From Pseudomonas sp. URMO17WK12:I2 (GTDB lineage Bacteria > Pseudomonadota > Gammaproteobacteria > Pseudomonadales > Pseudomonadaceae), in NCBI RefSeq assembly GCF_003253735.1, contig NZ_QKYW01000002.1:644367-708366 (forward strand): 64,000 nucleotides of DNA, in the 5' to 3' direction. Positions 1 through 7,742 of the stretch are shown here, one piece after another. The position numbers and the translations under genes were made by a program. Every line of letters begins with the position of its first letter. Position 1 is the first letter of the stretch. Under the pieces are notes generated by a model, which saw only the letters and a list, made by a program, of their open reading frames with translations, was not told the origin of the DNA and made no database searches.

Positions 1-1065
1 GTTTTCCGCGTCGGAGCCCTCTTCGAGCACGTAGCCCTCGGCGTAGAAGCCGGTAAATTCAACCTGCGGAGACAAACCGCCGAGGCGAGGATCCGCTGCG
101 GCCTCGGCCAGGCAAGCCTCGATTTCGGCCCGCGCTTGGTCCGCCGTGGTGCCGGGATAGATCGCGGCCCGCACATCGAATTCGCACCATGGCGGTACTG
201 TCGACGGCCAATCCCCCCCAGCGATCTTGCCAATATTGAAGTTGATGGGATGGTCAAGGTGTTCAAAATGGCGGTGACACTTATGCTGGCCATTCCATTT
301 CGCTTCGATTTTACGGAGCGCTTCCATGGCAGCGTAGGCCGCGTCGATCGCATTGATGCCCGTTTCCATCTCGCGATTATGGGTTGGGCGGCCCTGTACC
401 TTGACCTTGAACCAGAGCACACCGACATTGGCGCGAACCAGCATGTTTTCCTCTGGCTCAGGGATGATCACCGCGTCCGCTTTGTAGCCACGCAACAAGG
501 CGGCCAGGGCACCGTTGCCCGTGCACTCTTCCTCGACCACGGACTGGAAATAGATCGGTGCACCAGGCGCGTAGCCTGCAGCCTTGATCGCATCGAATGC
601 GAACAGGTTGGCCACCAGCCCGGCTTTCATATCGGCAGAACCGCGGCCATACAGCCAACCGTCAACGATTGCTGGATCCCACGGCGAGCGCACCCACCTA
701 TCCACAGGGCCAGTCGGTACCACGTCGATATGCCCGTTCAGGATCAGCGAACGCCCCGTCTGCCGTTGTGGCCGATAGCTACCCACCACGTTGAACGCGT
801 TCTCGTAAGAGACGGTAACAGGGCCGAAGCCCGGATGGGACTTGATGTCCTCGACATCGATCTTCCATCGATCCATCGACAAGCCGCGCTTGTGCATCGC
901 CTCGTACAAGAAGTCCTGGGCGGTGTGCTCCTGCTCACGGAGCGAAGGGATACGCACTAAATCCTGGGTGAATCGCAACTGGGCTTCGAAGTTGTCATCG
1001 ACTGCCTGGAGAACACGCTGGACGTGTTCAGGCGTCAGTTGGTTCTGGCCGAGATTACTGGTCAT
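1..1065 (-). CDS. M20-family deacylase (ArgE/DapE-like), 3' end outside window
   Basis: Zinc-dependent amidohydrolase of the ArgE/DapE/carboxypeptidase G2 type, expected to cleave an N-acyl group from an amino acid or small amide in the cytoplasm. About 355 residues are visible; the gene runs off the left edge without a stop. Family motifs are clear: GHIDVVPTG around residues 111-119 (His112, Asp114), GRGSADMKAG at 140-149 (Asp145) and EEECTGNGA at 178-186 (catalytic and metal Glu). The start is the ATG at 1065, matching the usual N-terminus of this family. It lies 46 bp downstream of the transporter gene on the same strand, so the two probably form an operon in which the substrate is imported and then deacylated. 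The exact substrate cannot be told; N-acetylornithine-, N-acetylcitrulline- or N-formyl-type compounds would fit the neighbours. Confidence 0.85.
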   Translation of the reverse strand, partial: MTSNLGQNQLTPEHVQRVLQAVDDNFEAQLRFTQDLVRIPSLREQEHTAQDFLYEAMHKRGLSMDRWKIDVEDIKSHPGFGPVTVSYENAFNVVGSYRPQRQTGRSLILNGHIDVVPTGPVDRWVRSPWDPAIVDGWLYGRGSADMKAGLVANLFAFDAIKAAGYAPGAPIYFQSVVEEECTGNGALAALLRGYKADAVIIPEPEENMLVRANVGVLWFKVKVQGRPTHNREMETGINAIDAAYAAMEALRKIEAKWNGQHKCHRHFEHLDHPINFNIGKIAGGDWPSTVPPWCEFDVRAAIYPGTTADQARAEIEACLAEAAADPRLGGLSPQVEFTGFYAEGYVLEEGSDAEN

Positions 1066-1111
1066 GATTTGTTCCTAATCAGGGTTTTTATCAAGAATGC
1101 CGGGATCAGGC

Positions 1112-2428
1112 TTATGGTGCCGTCACTGCGCTAAACACCGGCTCCTGACGTCTTTTGTGCAGCGCCAGACCTATCACGCAACCCAGGGTGATTGTCGAAA
1201 GCACCGAGTAGAAAATTGCCAAGGGCAACCATTGGTTGGGATAGATGTGGGTAAGCCAGGTGCCAATCAGGGGAGTGAGCCCGCCTGCCAAGGCACCGCA
1301 AAACTGGTAGGAGAGCGAGATGCCGGTGTAGCGAATTCGTGTTGCAAATGCAGAGCTGATGAACCCCGCCATTGCGGAGTAAATCGCCGCCATGAACACC
1401 AGCACGATCGCGATGCCGGCAATGATGCTCGCGCTGGTGCCTTTGCTGACCAGGATGAACATGGGATATGGCGCGGCCACCGAGGCTGCCGAGGCCAGGA
1501 TCAACACCCGGGCCGTTCCTATGGTTTCGGCGAACCATGCGGCCAGGGGCTGAATGAAGAACTGGATGATCGCGACGACGAATAGGCAATCCAGGATCAT
1601 TCGGCGATCAAGGCCCAGTGTCTGGGTGGCGTACGACAGCATGAAGGTGTTGGTAAAGTAGATCCCGCCGATGGCAACCGTACACACGCCCATGCACAGC
1701 AGCAGGGTGCGCCAGGAGGTACGAAAGACCTCTTTGGCGGGGATGTCGGTGGTCTCCTTGTCGGCCAGCACCTGGGCAAAGTCCGGTGACTCACTCACGC
1801 CAATGCGGATGAAATAGCCCACCAGCAACAGCACCGCGCTGATCAGGAAAGGGATTCGCCAGCCCCAGGCGAGGAAGTCGGCCTCATCCATGGAGGTGAC
1901 CAGGCGAAAAGCCAATAGCGAGAGAATCAGCCCGGCAGGGCTACCCAGTTGCGCGAATGAGGCTGCGAAGGTACGGCGCTTGGCAGAGGCATGCTCACCC
2001 GCCATCAGTACCGCACCACCCCACTCCCCCCCTACGGCCAGGCCCTGGGCCAGGCGCAAGACGATGAGCAGCACGGGGGCCAGCACACCGGCCTGCTCGT
2101 AGCTGGGCAGCAGGCCGATGCCCACCGTTGCCACCCCCATGATGACCAGTGTCGCCATCAGGGCCTTCTTGCGGCCCACACGGTCGCCAAGGTGACCGAA
2201 TACGAACCCGCCCAACGGACGAGCGAAGAAGCCAACTGCGAAAGTCCCGAAAGCGGCCATGGTGCTCAGGAATGCATCACCGGTCGGGAAAAAGACCTTC
2301 CCGAATACCAGGGCTGCAGCGGTTGCATAGATATAAAAGTCGTACCACTCGATGGTCGTACCAATGAAAGCTGCGGTAGCGGCGCGGATCGGCTGTTTCG
2401 CAGCCGGCGCAGGGGATTTCCCGGTCAT
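1112..2428 (-). CDS. MHS-family MFS metabolite:H+ symporter
   Basis: Inner-membrane major facilitator of the metabolite:H+ symporter subgroup (ProP/ShiA/KgtP relatives), 438 residues. The N-terminus AAFIGTTIEWYDFYIY and the loop GHLGDRVGRKKALM are diagnostic, followed by about 12 hydrophobic segments and GLAVGGEWGGAVLM. The chosen ATG at 2428 has an AGAGG ribosome site 10 nt upstream; an in-frame ATG at 2488 would add 20 residues unlike the family. It is divergent from the LysR gene at 2596 and precedes the M20 deacylase. A close relative in the same arrangement lies at 61512-62825. The substrate is unknown; neighbours suggest an organic acid or acylated amino acid. Confidence 0.85.
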   Translation of the reverse strand: MTGKSPAPAAKQPIRAATAAFIGTTIEWYDFYIYATAAALVFGKVFFPTGDAFLSTMAAFGTFAVGFFARPLGGFVFGHLGDRVGRKKALMATLVIMGVATVGIGLLPSYEQAGVLAPVLLIVLRLAQGLAVGGEWGGAVLMAGEHASAKRRTFAASFAQLGSPAGLILSLLAFRLVTSMDEADFLAWGWRIPFLISAVLLLVGYFIRIGVSESPDFAQVLADKETTDIPAKEVFRTSWRTLLLCMGVCTVAIGGIYFTNTFMLSYATQTLGLDRRMILDCLFVVAIIQFFIQPLAAWFAETIGTARVLILASAASVAAPYPMFILVSKGTSASIIAGIAIVLVFMAAIYSAMAGFISSAFATRIRYTGISLSYQFCGALAGGLTPLIGTWLTHIYPNQWLPLAIFYSVLSTITLGCVIGLALHKRRQEPVFSAVTAP

Positions 2429-2505
2429 GGGTGAAGCACCTCTTAGAGTTGTCGGGAAATTTATGCGCCCCGCTCGACATTCGGTCAATTTCTCAATTCT
2501 TAATC

Positions 2506-2530
2506 AAGACATTAATCCACCTAATGTCTT
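2506..2530. promoter_or_regulatory. Perfect inverted repeat, likely LysR operator
   Basis: Arms AAGACATTA (2506-2514) and TAATGTCTT (2522-2530) are perfect 9-bp inverted repeats around a 7-nt spacer. The inner part has the T-N11-A form typical of LysR-type sites. It sits between the divergent MHS transporter and the LysR gene, 78 bp from the transporter start and 66 bp from the regulator start. Confidence 0.7.
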
Positions 2531-2595
2531 GCACCATGGGCGCAGCATGGGTTCTGCTAGAACCTCTCTCCTCGGAACGCCACGAAAACTGCCAC

Positions 2596-3573
2596 ATGAA
2601 AGAAAAAACTCAGCGCATAAGTGACCGTCTCGACTGGAATCTTCTCCGAACCTTCCTGGTGATCGCGCAGGAGAAAAGCATCAGCGGCGCCGCTGTGAAG
2701 CTGCATGTCACCCAGTCGGCGGTGAGCCAGGCCTTGCGCCGGCTGGAAGAGCAGTTCGGGCGAAGATTGATAGAACGTCATCACAGTCGTTTCTGCCTGA
2801 CCCCTGCTGGCGAGGAGGTACTGGCGGCCGCCGACACCATCTATGGCAACGTCGCTCAACTGGCGAGTAGCGTCTCCGATGCCGACGAACAAACCGTGGG
2901 GCGAATCCATGTGCTGGTAGCCAGCCGGATTCACTCAGCCGTTTACGATGCGTTCTGGGCCACCTTTCATCGCGCGCACCCACGGGTCGAAGTTGAGCTC
3001 GAGGTGATGCCAAGCAGTGAGATCGTGAAAATAATTCAACAAAAGGGGGCAACAGCCGGAATTGCCCTTTGCAAGCAGATGCCCAAACGCCTTGAACACA
3101 GCCTTTTTCTTCAACAACGCTATTCGTTGTTCTGCGGCCAATATCACTCACTGTTCGGAAAGTCCGATCTCACGATGGACGACCTGCTGGGTGAAAACTT
3201 CGTGTCCTTTACCAGTGATGCACTAGGTGACAGCCTGTCTCCGCTAACCATCTTTCGCGACCAGCGAGGGTTCTCCGGGACAGTGGTGGCCACGTCATCC
3301 CATCACGATGAGGTCAAGCGACTTTTGGTTGCCGGGTTTGGCATCGGCTGTTTGCCCGAACACAGTGTTCAGCACGACCTGGATGAAGGGCGATTGTGGC
3401 GACTCCCTCCAGAAGAAGGGGTGTGTTCGGCCAATCTCTATTTGCTGTGGCATGAGGATGCCCACCGAACTGCAGCGGAAAGAGTGTTCCTTGATGCCTT
3501 CAAGACGCATATCGAGCAATACACGCCAGCTCAGCGTTTACTCCCCATCCTGCCGCAGGTGAGACAGCAATAG
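2596..3573 (+). CDS. LysR-family transcriptional regulator (module A)
   Basis: LysR-type regulator of 325 residues: an N-terminal winged HTH (WNLLRTFLVIAQEKSISGAAVKLHVTQSAVSQALRRLEE by eye, given here as positions about 15-53) and a LysR substrate domain from about residue 95. The ATG at 2596 was chosen because the protein then aligns from its start with the paralogue at 62992-63957, including the shared DRLDWNLLRTFLVI and ENFVSFTSD blocks; an upstream in-frame start at 2431 adds an unrelated 55 residues. It is divergent from the MHS transporter, with a strong inverted repeat between them, and probably controls that operon. Inducer unknown. Confidence 0.88.
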   Translation: MKEKTQRISDRLDWNLLRTFLVIAQEKSISGAAVKLHVTQSAVSQALRRLEEQFGRRLIERHHSRFCLTPAGEEVLAAADTIYGNVAQLASSVSDADEQTVGRIHVLVASRIHSAVYDAFWATFHRAHPRVEVELEVMPSSEIVKIIQQKGATAGIALCKQMPKRLEHSLFLQQRYSLFCGQYHSLFGKSDLTMDDLLGENFVSFTSDALGDSLSPLTIFRDQRGFSGTVVATSSHHDEVKRLLVAGFGIGCLPEHSVQHDLDEGRLWRLPPEEGVCSANLYLLWHEDAHRTAAERVFLDAFKTHIEQYTPAQRLLPILPQVRQQ

Positions 3574-3705
3574 CTGCCTGGCACCGACCAGTTCGGCGTG
3601 GGCCTGCGGATCATCGAGTTCCGCCTTGCGGCCGCACTGCCAGACACTGGTAGCACTGACTTGCCGACCTTAAAGCCAGGCTCAACTGCGCACGGCTCAT
3701 CTACA
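3538..3705 (-). pseudogene. Possible decayed small HTH (XRE-like) gene
   Basis: Minus-strand reading gives MSRAQLSLAL at about 3703-3674, then after an apparent frame change VSATSVWQ and a tail ending LLLSHLRQDGE with a stop at 3538-3540. Together they resemble a short helix-turn-helix protein whose frame has been broken. It overlaps the 3' end of the LysR gene by about 36 bp. The evidence is only this pattern, and chance similarity is possible. Apart from this, the 298-bp gap 3574-3871 shows no gene; it must hold the promoter of the amidohydrolase. Confidence 0.2.
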
Positions 3706-3871
3706 GAACATCCTGCGCATGGATTCATTTGCACGAATATTTTCTAGTGATCAGCGCCCAGGGAATATTTCTTTCCACGCATACCCTGATCTGGCGGCCC
3801 TAAAGCAAAGCATTTCCCATGGAGAAGGCGGAAGATTTTCGAGACGACCACGGCCTCGAGAAAACAACAAC

Positions 3872-4906
3872 GTGCTTACAATCTTCAGCTCCAATCATCG
3901 GCTTCACCACGGTTCTGAGCTCAAAGACGGTTCCCTCAAGCCCTCCTTCGAGAACCCGCAACGGGCGGACACAGTCCTGGCCCGGGTCAGGAGTGAACGA
4001 CTCGGACATATCATTGCGCAAGAGCATTACGACCGCTCGAACTATGTCGCGGTCCACAGCGAACGTTACGTTTCGTTCCTGGAGAATGCCTGGCAGGAGT
4101 GGGCCGCCACCGGGAGGACTCATGACGCATTGCCCCTGGTCTGGCCAGTTCGCGACCTGGCCATCGATCACGAGCCAGGCTTCATTGACGGCAAGCTCGG
4201 CTTCTACGCGATGGATGCCGGCGCTCCCATTACCCCAGGAACCTGGGAGGCCGTTCGGAGCAGCGCTGACGTCGCTCTGACCGGCGCCGAGCATGTGATC
4301 GACGGTGCCAAGGGGGCCTTCGCCCTATGCCGCCCACCAGGGCATCACGCGGCCCGTGAATACATGGGGGGTTACTGCTACCTGAACAACGCGGCCATTG
4401 CCGCTGAGCGCTGCCTGAGCCGCGGCGCTGAGCGGGTTGCGATCCTCGACGTGGATTTCCACCATGGCAACGGTACGCAAAACATCTTCTATGAGCGCAG
4501 CGATGTGTTCTTCACATCGCTTCATGGCGACCCATCGGTTTCCTATCCCTACTTTGCAGGCTTCACCAATGAGACCGGGGTCGGCGCTGGTGCAGGCTAC
4601 AACGCCAATTACCCGCTGCCACCCGGCACGCAATGGGACACATACAGCATCGCCTTGGCCAACGCGCTGAGGCGCGTGCAGGCATATAAGCCGGATTTTC
4701 TGATCATCTCCCTGGGCGTGGACACCTTCGAGCATGATCCGATTAGTCACTTCCGCCTGACCAGCGACAACTTTATCCAGATGGGCGAAGCCATCGCCAA
4801 GGCCGAAATAGCGACCTTGTTCGTGATGGAAGGTGGCTACATGGTCGACGAAATCGGCATCAATGCCGTCAATGTGCTGCAGGGGTATGACAGCCTGGTT
4901 CGCTAA
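3872..4906 (+). CDS. Acetylpolyamine amidohydrolase (HDAC superfamily)
   Basis: Zinc hydrolase of the histone-deacetylase fold that removes acetyl groups from acetylated polyamines in the cytoplasm. With the GTG at 3872 as start the protein has 344 residues, and its functional residues fall where the Mycoplana acetylpolyamine amidohydrolase has them: His158/His159 in PPGHHA, Asp195 and His197 in LDVDFHHG, Asp284 in LGVDTF, Tyr323 in EGGY. The N-terminus LTIFSSNHRLHHG also resembles the two P. aeruginosa enzymes. This numbering supports GTG 3872 over the ATG at 3719, which would add 51 unrelated residues, although no strong ribosome site precedes the GTG. It is convergent with the ctlX-like gene. 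A second, more distant member lies at 58759-59775. Confidence 0.85.
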   Translation: MLTIFSSNHRLHHGSELKDGSLKPSFENPQRADTVLARVRSERLGHIIAQEHYDRSNYVAVHSERYVSFLENAWQEWAATGRTHDALPLVWPVRDLAIDHEPGFIDGKLGFYAMDAGAPITPGTWEAVRSSADVALTGAEHVIDGAKGAFALCRPPGHHAAREYMGGYCYLNNAAIAAERCLSRGAERVAILDVDFHHGNGTQNIFYERSDVFFTSLHGDPSVSYPYFAGFTNETGVGAGAGYNANYPLPPGTQWDTYSIALANALRRVQAYKPDFLIISLGVDTFEHDPISHFRLTSDNFIQMGEAIAKAEIATLFVMEGGYMVDEIGINAVNVLQGYDSLVR

Positions 4907-4913
4907 GGCAAAG

Positions 4914-4934
4914 CCCCACCCAAGCCGGGCGGGG
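4914..4934. terminator. Hairpin between convergent genes
   Basis: CCCCACCC (4914-4921) and GGGCGGGG (4927-4934) form an 8-bp GC-rich stem with a 5-nt loop. The central pair is A-C on the plus strand but G-U on the minus strand, where the hairpin is followed by CTTTGCC. It probably ends transcription of the minus-strand ctlX-like gene. Confidence 0.5.
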
Positions 4935-4951
4935 TGTACGAGAACGGTCAG

Positions 4952-5890
4952 CTATTTTCGTGGGGACAGGTGGATGCCGGCGATCATACAGCGAACGGAG
5001 CCTCCGGCCATTTCGATGGTCGGCACGTCCAGCGGCAGCAGCCTGGCAGAAAGCTCGATTCGCTCACGCTGCTCGCGGGCGAGGCAGTCAAAAGCTCTGC
5101 GCGATAGCGCCAGAATTCGCCCGTCACGACCTGACAGCTCGATGGCGTTACCCGCAAACTCGCTGATCTGTTGGTTGGTCAACTCGATTACCTCTCGGCC
5201 TGACTCAATCAAACGCACACGAACTTCCTCAGCCCGTGCCCGGCTGGTAAATGCCTCGAACCCAACGAGCGCGAACTCGGTTGCCACACACATCAAAACG
5301 TTGGTGTGGTAGATCGGCAAGCCGTTCCCATCCGCTGTATCAAATACCATGGGTTCAAAGTTGAAATGCGTGCTGAAACGCTCCAGGACAATAGGGTCGG
5401 CTCGATTGGATCGAGCCGTGTACGCCACCCGCGACAGGTGATCGAACACCATGGCGCCTGTTCCTTCCAGGAACAGTTCGTCTCGTTCGAGCCCCGAGTA
5501 GTCGATTACATCCTGAACGCGGTACTCCTGCTTGAGCATCTCGATGACATCGTGACGCCTCTCCCGACGTCGGCTCGGCGAATACATCGAGTAGATCGCG
5601 ACATGCCCACCGGCGTGCGTCGAGAACCAGTTGTTTGGAAATACCGAATCCGGGGTGCCGTGCTCGCCGAAATCTTCGAAGAGGTGAACCCTTATTCCCT
5701 CGGCCTCCAGCCGCGCTGCAGCCTGGGTAACCTCATCATGAGCAGCCTTGGCCAGGGTGTGCGCGGCGATAGCGCGATTGACGCGCTGGAACGAGTTGTC
5801 CGCAGCCGTCGCCGGGTTTGGCGCAAAAGCGTGCGGCCTGACCATGACCACAGCCGCAGGCGCTTGAATGAGACAGGTTGAAAATGCCAT
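4952..5890 (-). CDS. ctlX: CtlX-like citrulline/guanidino hydrolase (amidinotransferase fold)
   Basis: Member of the pentein superfamily (arginine deiminase/DDAH/amidinotransferase fold), 312 residues from ATG 5890; a GTG directly before it is an alternative start. Visible motifs are VRPHAF near the N-terminus, PDSVFPNNWFSTH (about 82-94), LEGTGAMVFD, the catalytic His in IYHTNVLM and the C-terminal catalytic Cys in GGSVRCMIAG. These match the CtlX subgroup, reported to hydrolyse citrulline to ornithine. The gene follows ornithine cyclodeaminase by 32 bp on the same strand, so the pair could take citrulline through ornithine to proline. An arginine- or methylarginine-type substrate is the alternative. 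Confidence 0.75.
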   Translation of the reverse strand: MAFSTCLIQAPAAVVMVRPHAFAPNPATAADNSFQRVNRAIAAHTLAKAAHDEVTQAAARLEAEGIRVHLFEDFGEHGTPDSVFPNNWFSTHAGGHVAIYSMYSPSRRRERRHDVIEMLKQEYRVQDVIDYSGLERDELFLEGTGAMVFDHLSRVAYTARSNRADPIVLERFSTHFNFEPMVFDTADGNGLPIYHTNVLMCVATEFALVGFEAFTSRARAEEVRVRLIESGREVIELTNQQISEFAGNAIELSGRDGRILALSRRAFDCLAREQRERIELSARLLPLDVPTIEMAGGSVRCMIAGIHLSPRK

Positions 5891-5922
5891 CACACATTAC
5901 CGAGGTGGGAGCCAGTATGGGG

Positions 5923-6975
5923 TCACGCAACGCGTCGGATACGCTTCCTGGCGCCGCTGCCGCGGGTATGGCTGAACAGATCCTTGGGGTCGTCCTCCAC
6001 CTGCGGAACGAGGTCGATTTTGATGCCTACCCGTCTCGCCTCGGCTTGTTGCAACACATAGCGCAGCACCGAATAGTCCTCAAGTGCGAAACCTACCGAG
6101 TCAAATACCGTGATTTGCTCCGGGTGCTGACGGCCCTCCTGCTCGCCAACCAGCACGCGCCACAGATCAACCACGGGGAAGTCAGCTTCAAGTTGCTGGA
6201 TATCGCCCTCGATACGGGTTTGAGGCTCGTATTCGACGAACACCCGCGACTTGCGCAGCACATCGGCATGCAGTTCTGTTTTACCGGGACAATCCCCTCC
6301 CACGGCATTCAAGTGCATACCTGGCTCAAGCAAGTCGGGCGTAATGATCGTTGCATAGGCTTTATCAGCCGTAACGGTTGTAACGATGTCAGCGCCTCGA
6401 ACTGCGTCACCCACACTCGACGCACGAATGATCTTCAGCTCGGGATACTCCTGAAGATTGCGGATCAGTTTCGCCGTTGCGAGAGGATCAACATCGTAGG
6501 CAACAACTTCGTTAATGCCGAGGTGCTTGTGAAACGCCAGCGCCTGGAATTCGCTTTGCGCGCCACTTCCGATCAGCGCCATACGTTTCGAGTCAGGGCG
6601 GGCCAAGGCTTTCGCCGCCATCAGCGAGGTCGCTGCGGTGCGCAGAGCAGTCGCGATTGTCAGCTCGGACAGCAGGATTGGATAGCCGGTTTCGACGCTG
6701 GCCAGTACTCCGAAGGCCATGACGGTATGGAGATTCTTGAAGGTATTGGCGGGGTGACCGTTTACGTATTTGAAGGCATATCGGCTGGTATCTGCCACCG
6801 GCATCAATTCAATGACCCCGACATCCGAATGGCTGGCAACACGGGCAGATTTGTCAAACTCGGGCCAGCGTTTGAAGTCGTCGTGAATCACGTTGGCCAG
6901 CTCGCCAAGAAAGGGAACCACCCCAATGCCGTGAACCAAATCCGACATCGTTGGAACGTCGATAAACAGCGTCAT
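5923..6975 (-). CDS. ocd: Ornithine cyclodeaminase
   Basis: NAD-dependent enzyme converting L-ornithine to L-proline and ammonia. It has 350 residues, the length of the P. putida enzyme, which it resembles throughout as remembered: FIDVPTMSDLVH at the N-terminus, RYAFKYVNGHP (substrate Lys region, about residues 64-74), a nucleotide-binding stretch ALIGSGAQSEFQALAF, and HLNAVGGDCPGKTEL with the catalytic Asp. The ATG at 6975 has an AAGGAG site 6 nt upstream, so the upstream in-frame start is unlikely. It is the first gene of a two-gene minus-strand operon with the CtlX-like hydrolase and is divergent from an Lrp/AsnC regulator. Confidence 0.93.
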   Translation of the reverse strand: MTLFIDVPTMSDLVHGIGVVPFLGELANVIHDDFKRWPEFDKSARVASHSDVGVIELMPVADTSRYAFKYVNGHPANTFKNLHTVMAFGVLASVETGYPILLSELTIATALRTAATSLMAAKALARPDSKRMALIGSGAQSEFQALAFHKHLGINEVVAYDVDPLATAKLIRNLQEYPELKIIRASSVGDAVRGADIVTTVTADKAYATIITPDLLEPGMHLNAVGGDCPGKTELHADVLRKSRVFVEYEPQTRIEGDIQQLEADFPVVDLWRVLVGEQEGRQHPEQITVFDSVGFALEDYSVLRYVLQQAEARRVGIKIDLVPQVEDDPKDLFSHTRGSGARKRIRRVA

Positions 6976-7155
6976 GGTGTTCTCCTTATGAACGCGTGTG
7001 GTGATGGGCAGGCGAATGGCCGACACAGAATATGAAGCCTTGATAGTTGGAGATTTTGACGGACTATCGAGACAACCTGAAGGCTACAGATTGTTAGAGT
7101 TGGCGCTTTTTCTTGGCAATTTGATAAATAAAACCGGCAATAAGTAAGGGTTGAA

Positions 7156-7584
7156 ATGATCATGGATAACGTTGATAGACAACTCATTTCCCTCCTGCGT
7201 GATAACGCTCGAATTCCAATCATGACCTTGGCCAGAAAGTTGAAAGTTGCGCGCGCCACCGTTCAGAACCGGCTCGCCAAGCTGGAGGAGCAAGGCGTAA
7301 TCATGGGATACACACTGCGTCTGCAGTCTGGTGCGATCGAGGAAGGCGTCCGCGCGATTACCGGCATCGGAATCAGCGGTCACCATGCTGCAGATGTCAG
7401 GCGAGCTCTGCGGGGGCATCCAAACGTCGTGGCGATCCACACGACCAATGGCCGCTGGGACCTGATGGCGGAGCTGCGCGCCGAGACGTTGGAGGCCTTC
7501 GACAAGGCGCTGAACAGCATCCGCTCGATACCCCATATAGAGAACACTGAAACCAGCATCCTGCTCTCCACCTACAAGATGTAG
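7156..7584 (+). CDS. Lrp/AsnC-family transcriptional regulator
   Basis: Small feast/famine regulator of 142 residues: an N-terminal HTH (DNVDRQLISLLRDNARIPIM, ARATVQNRLAKLEEQGVIMGY) followed by the RAM ligand-binding domain (residues about 65-142). An ATG at 7162 is a possible alternative start. It is divergent from ornithine cyclodeaminase across 180 bp, so it likely controls the ocd-ctlX operon in response to an amino acid such as ornithine, arginine or proline. This is inference from position and family. No clear symmetric Lrp site was recognised in the 180-bp gap. Confidence 0.88.
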   Translation: MIMDNVDRQLISLLRDNARIPIMTLARKLKVARATVQNRLAKLEEQGVIMGYTLRLQSGAIEEGVRAITGIGISGHHAADVRRALRGHPNVVAIHTTNGRWDLMAELRAETLEAFDKALNSIRSIPHIENTETSILLSTYKM

Positions 7585-7694
7585 CAGCCGCCTGGAGTGG
7601 TGGCGCCAATGAAGCGCTTTATCAGGGAGAACGTCGAGGGACGGGCTTTGGTTAGCCGTTCGATGCGCTGACGAAGGGATCAGTGAGGAAAAGG

Positions 7695-7722
7695 GCCGGA
7701 GCGTGAGGACTCACGCTCCGGC
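7695..7722. terminator. Strong terminator between Lrp gene and nicT
   Basis: Perfect 12-bp stem GCCGGAGCGTGA (7695-7706) with TCACGCTCCGGC (7711-7722) and a 4-nt loop. Read on the minus strand it is followed by CCTTTTCC, so it fits as the end of the nicC-D-E-F-T operon; it may also stop transcripts from the Lrp gene. Confidence 0.8.
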
Positions 7723-7742
7723 AAGGCCAGGAGGGGGTTCGC

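Noticed and set aside
136..960. Plus-strand open frame at the left edge
   Set aside because: The minus strand at the same place encodes an M20 deacylase with intact metal motifs; the plus frame has no family features.
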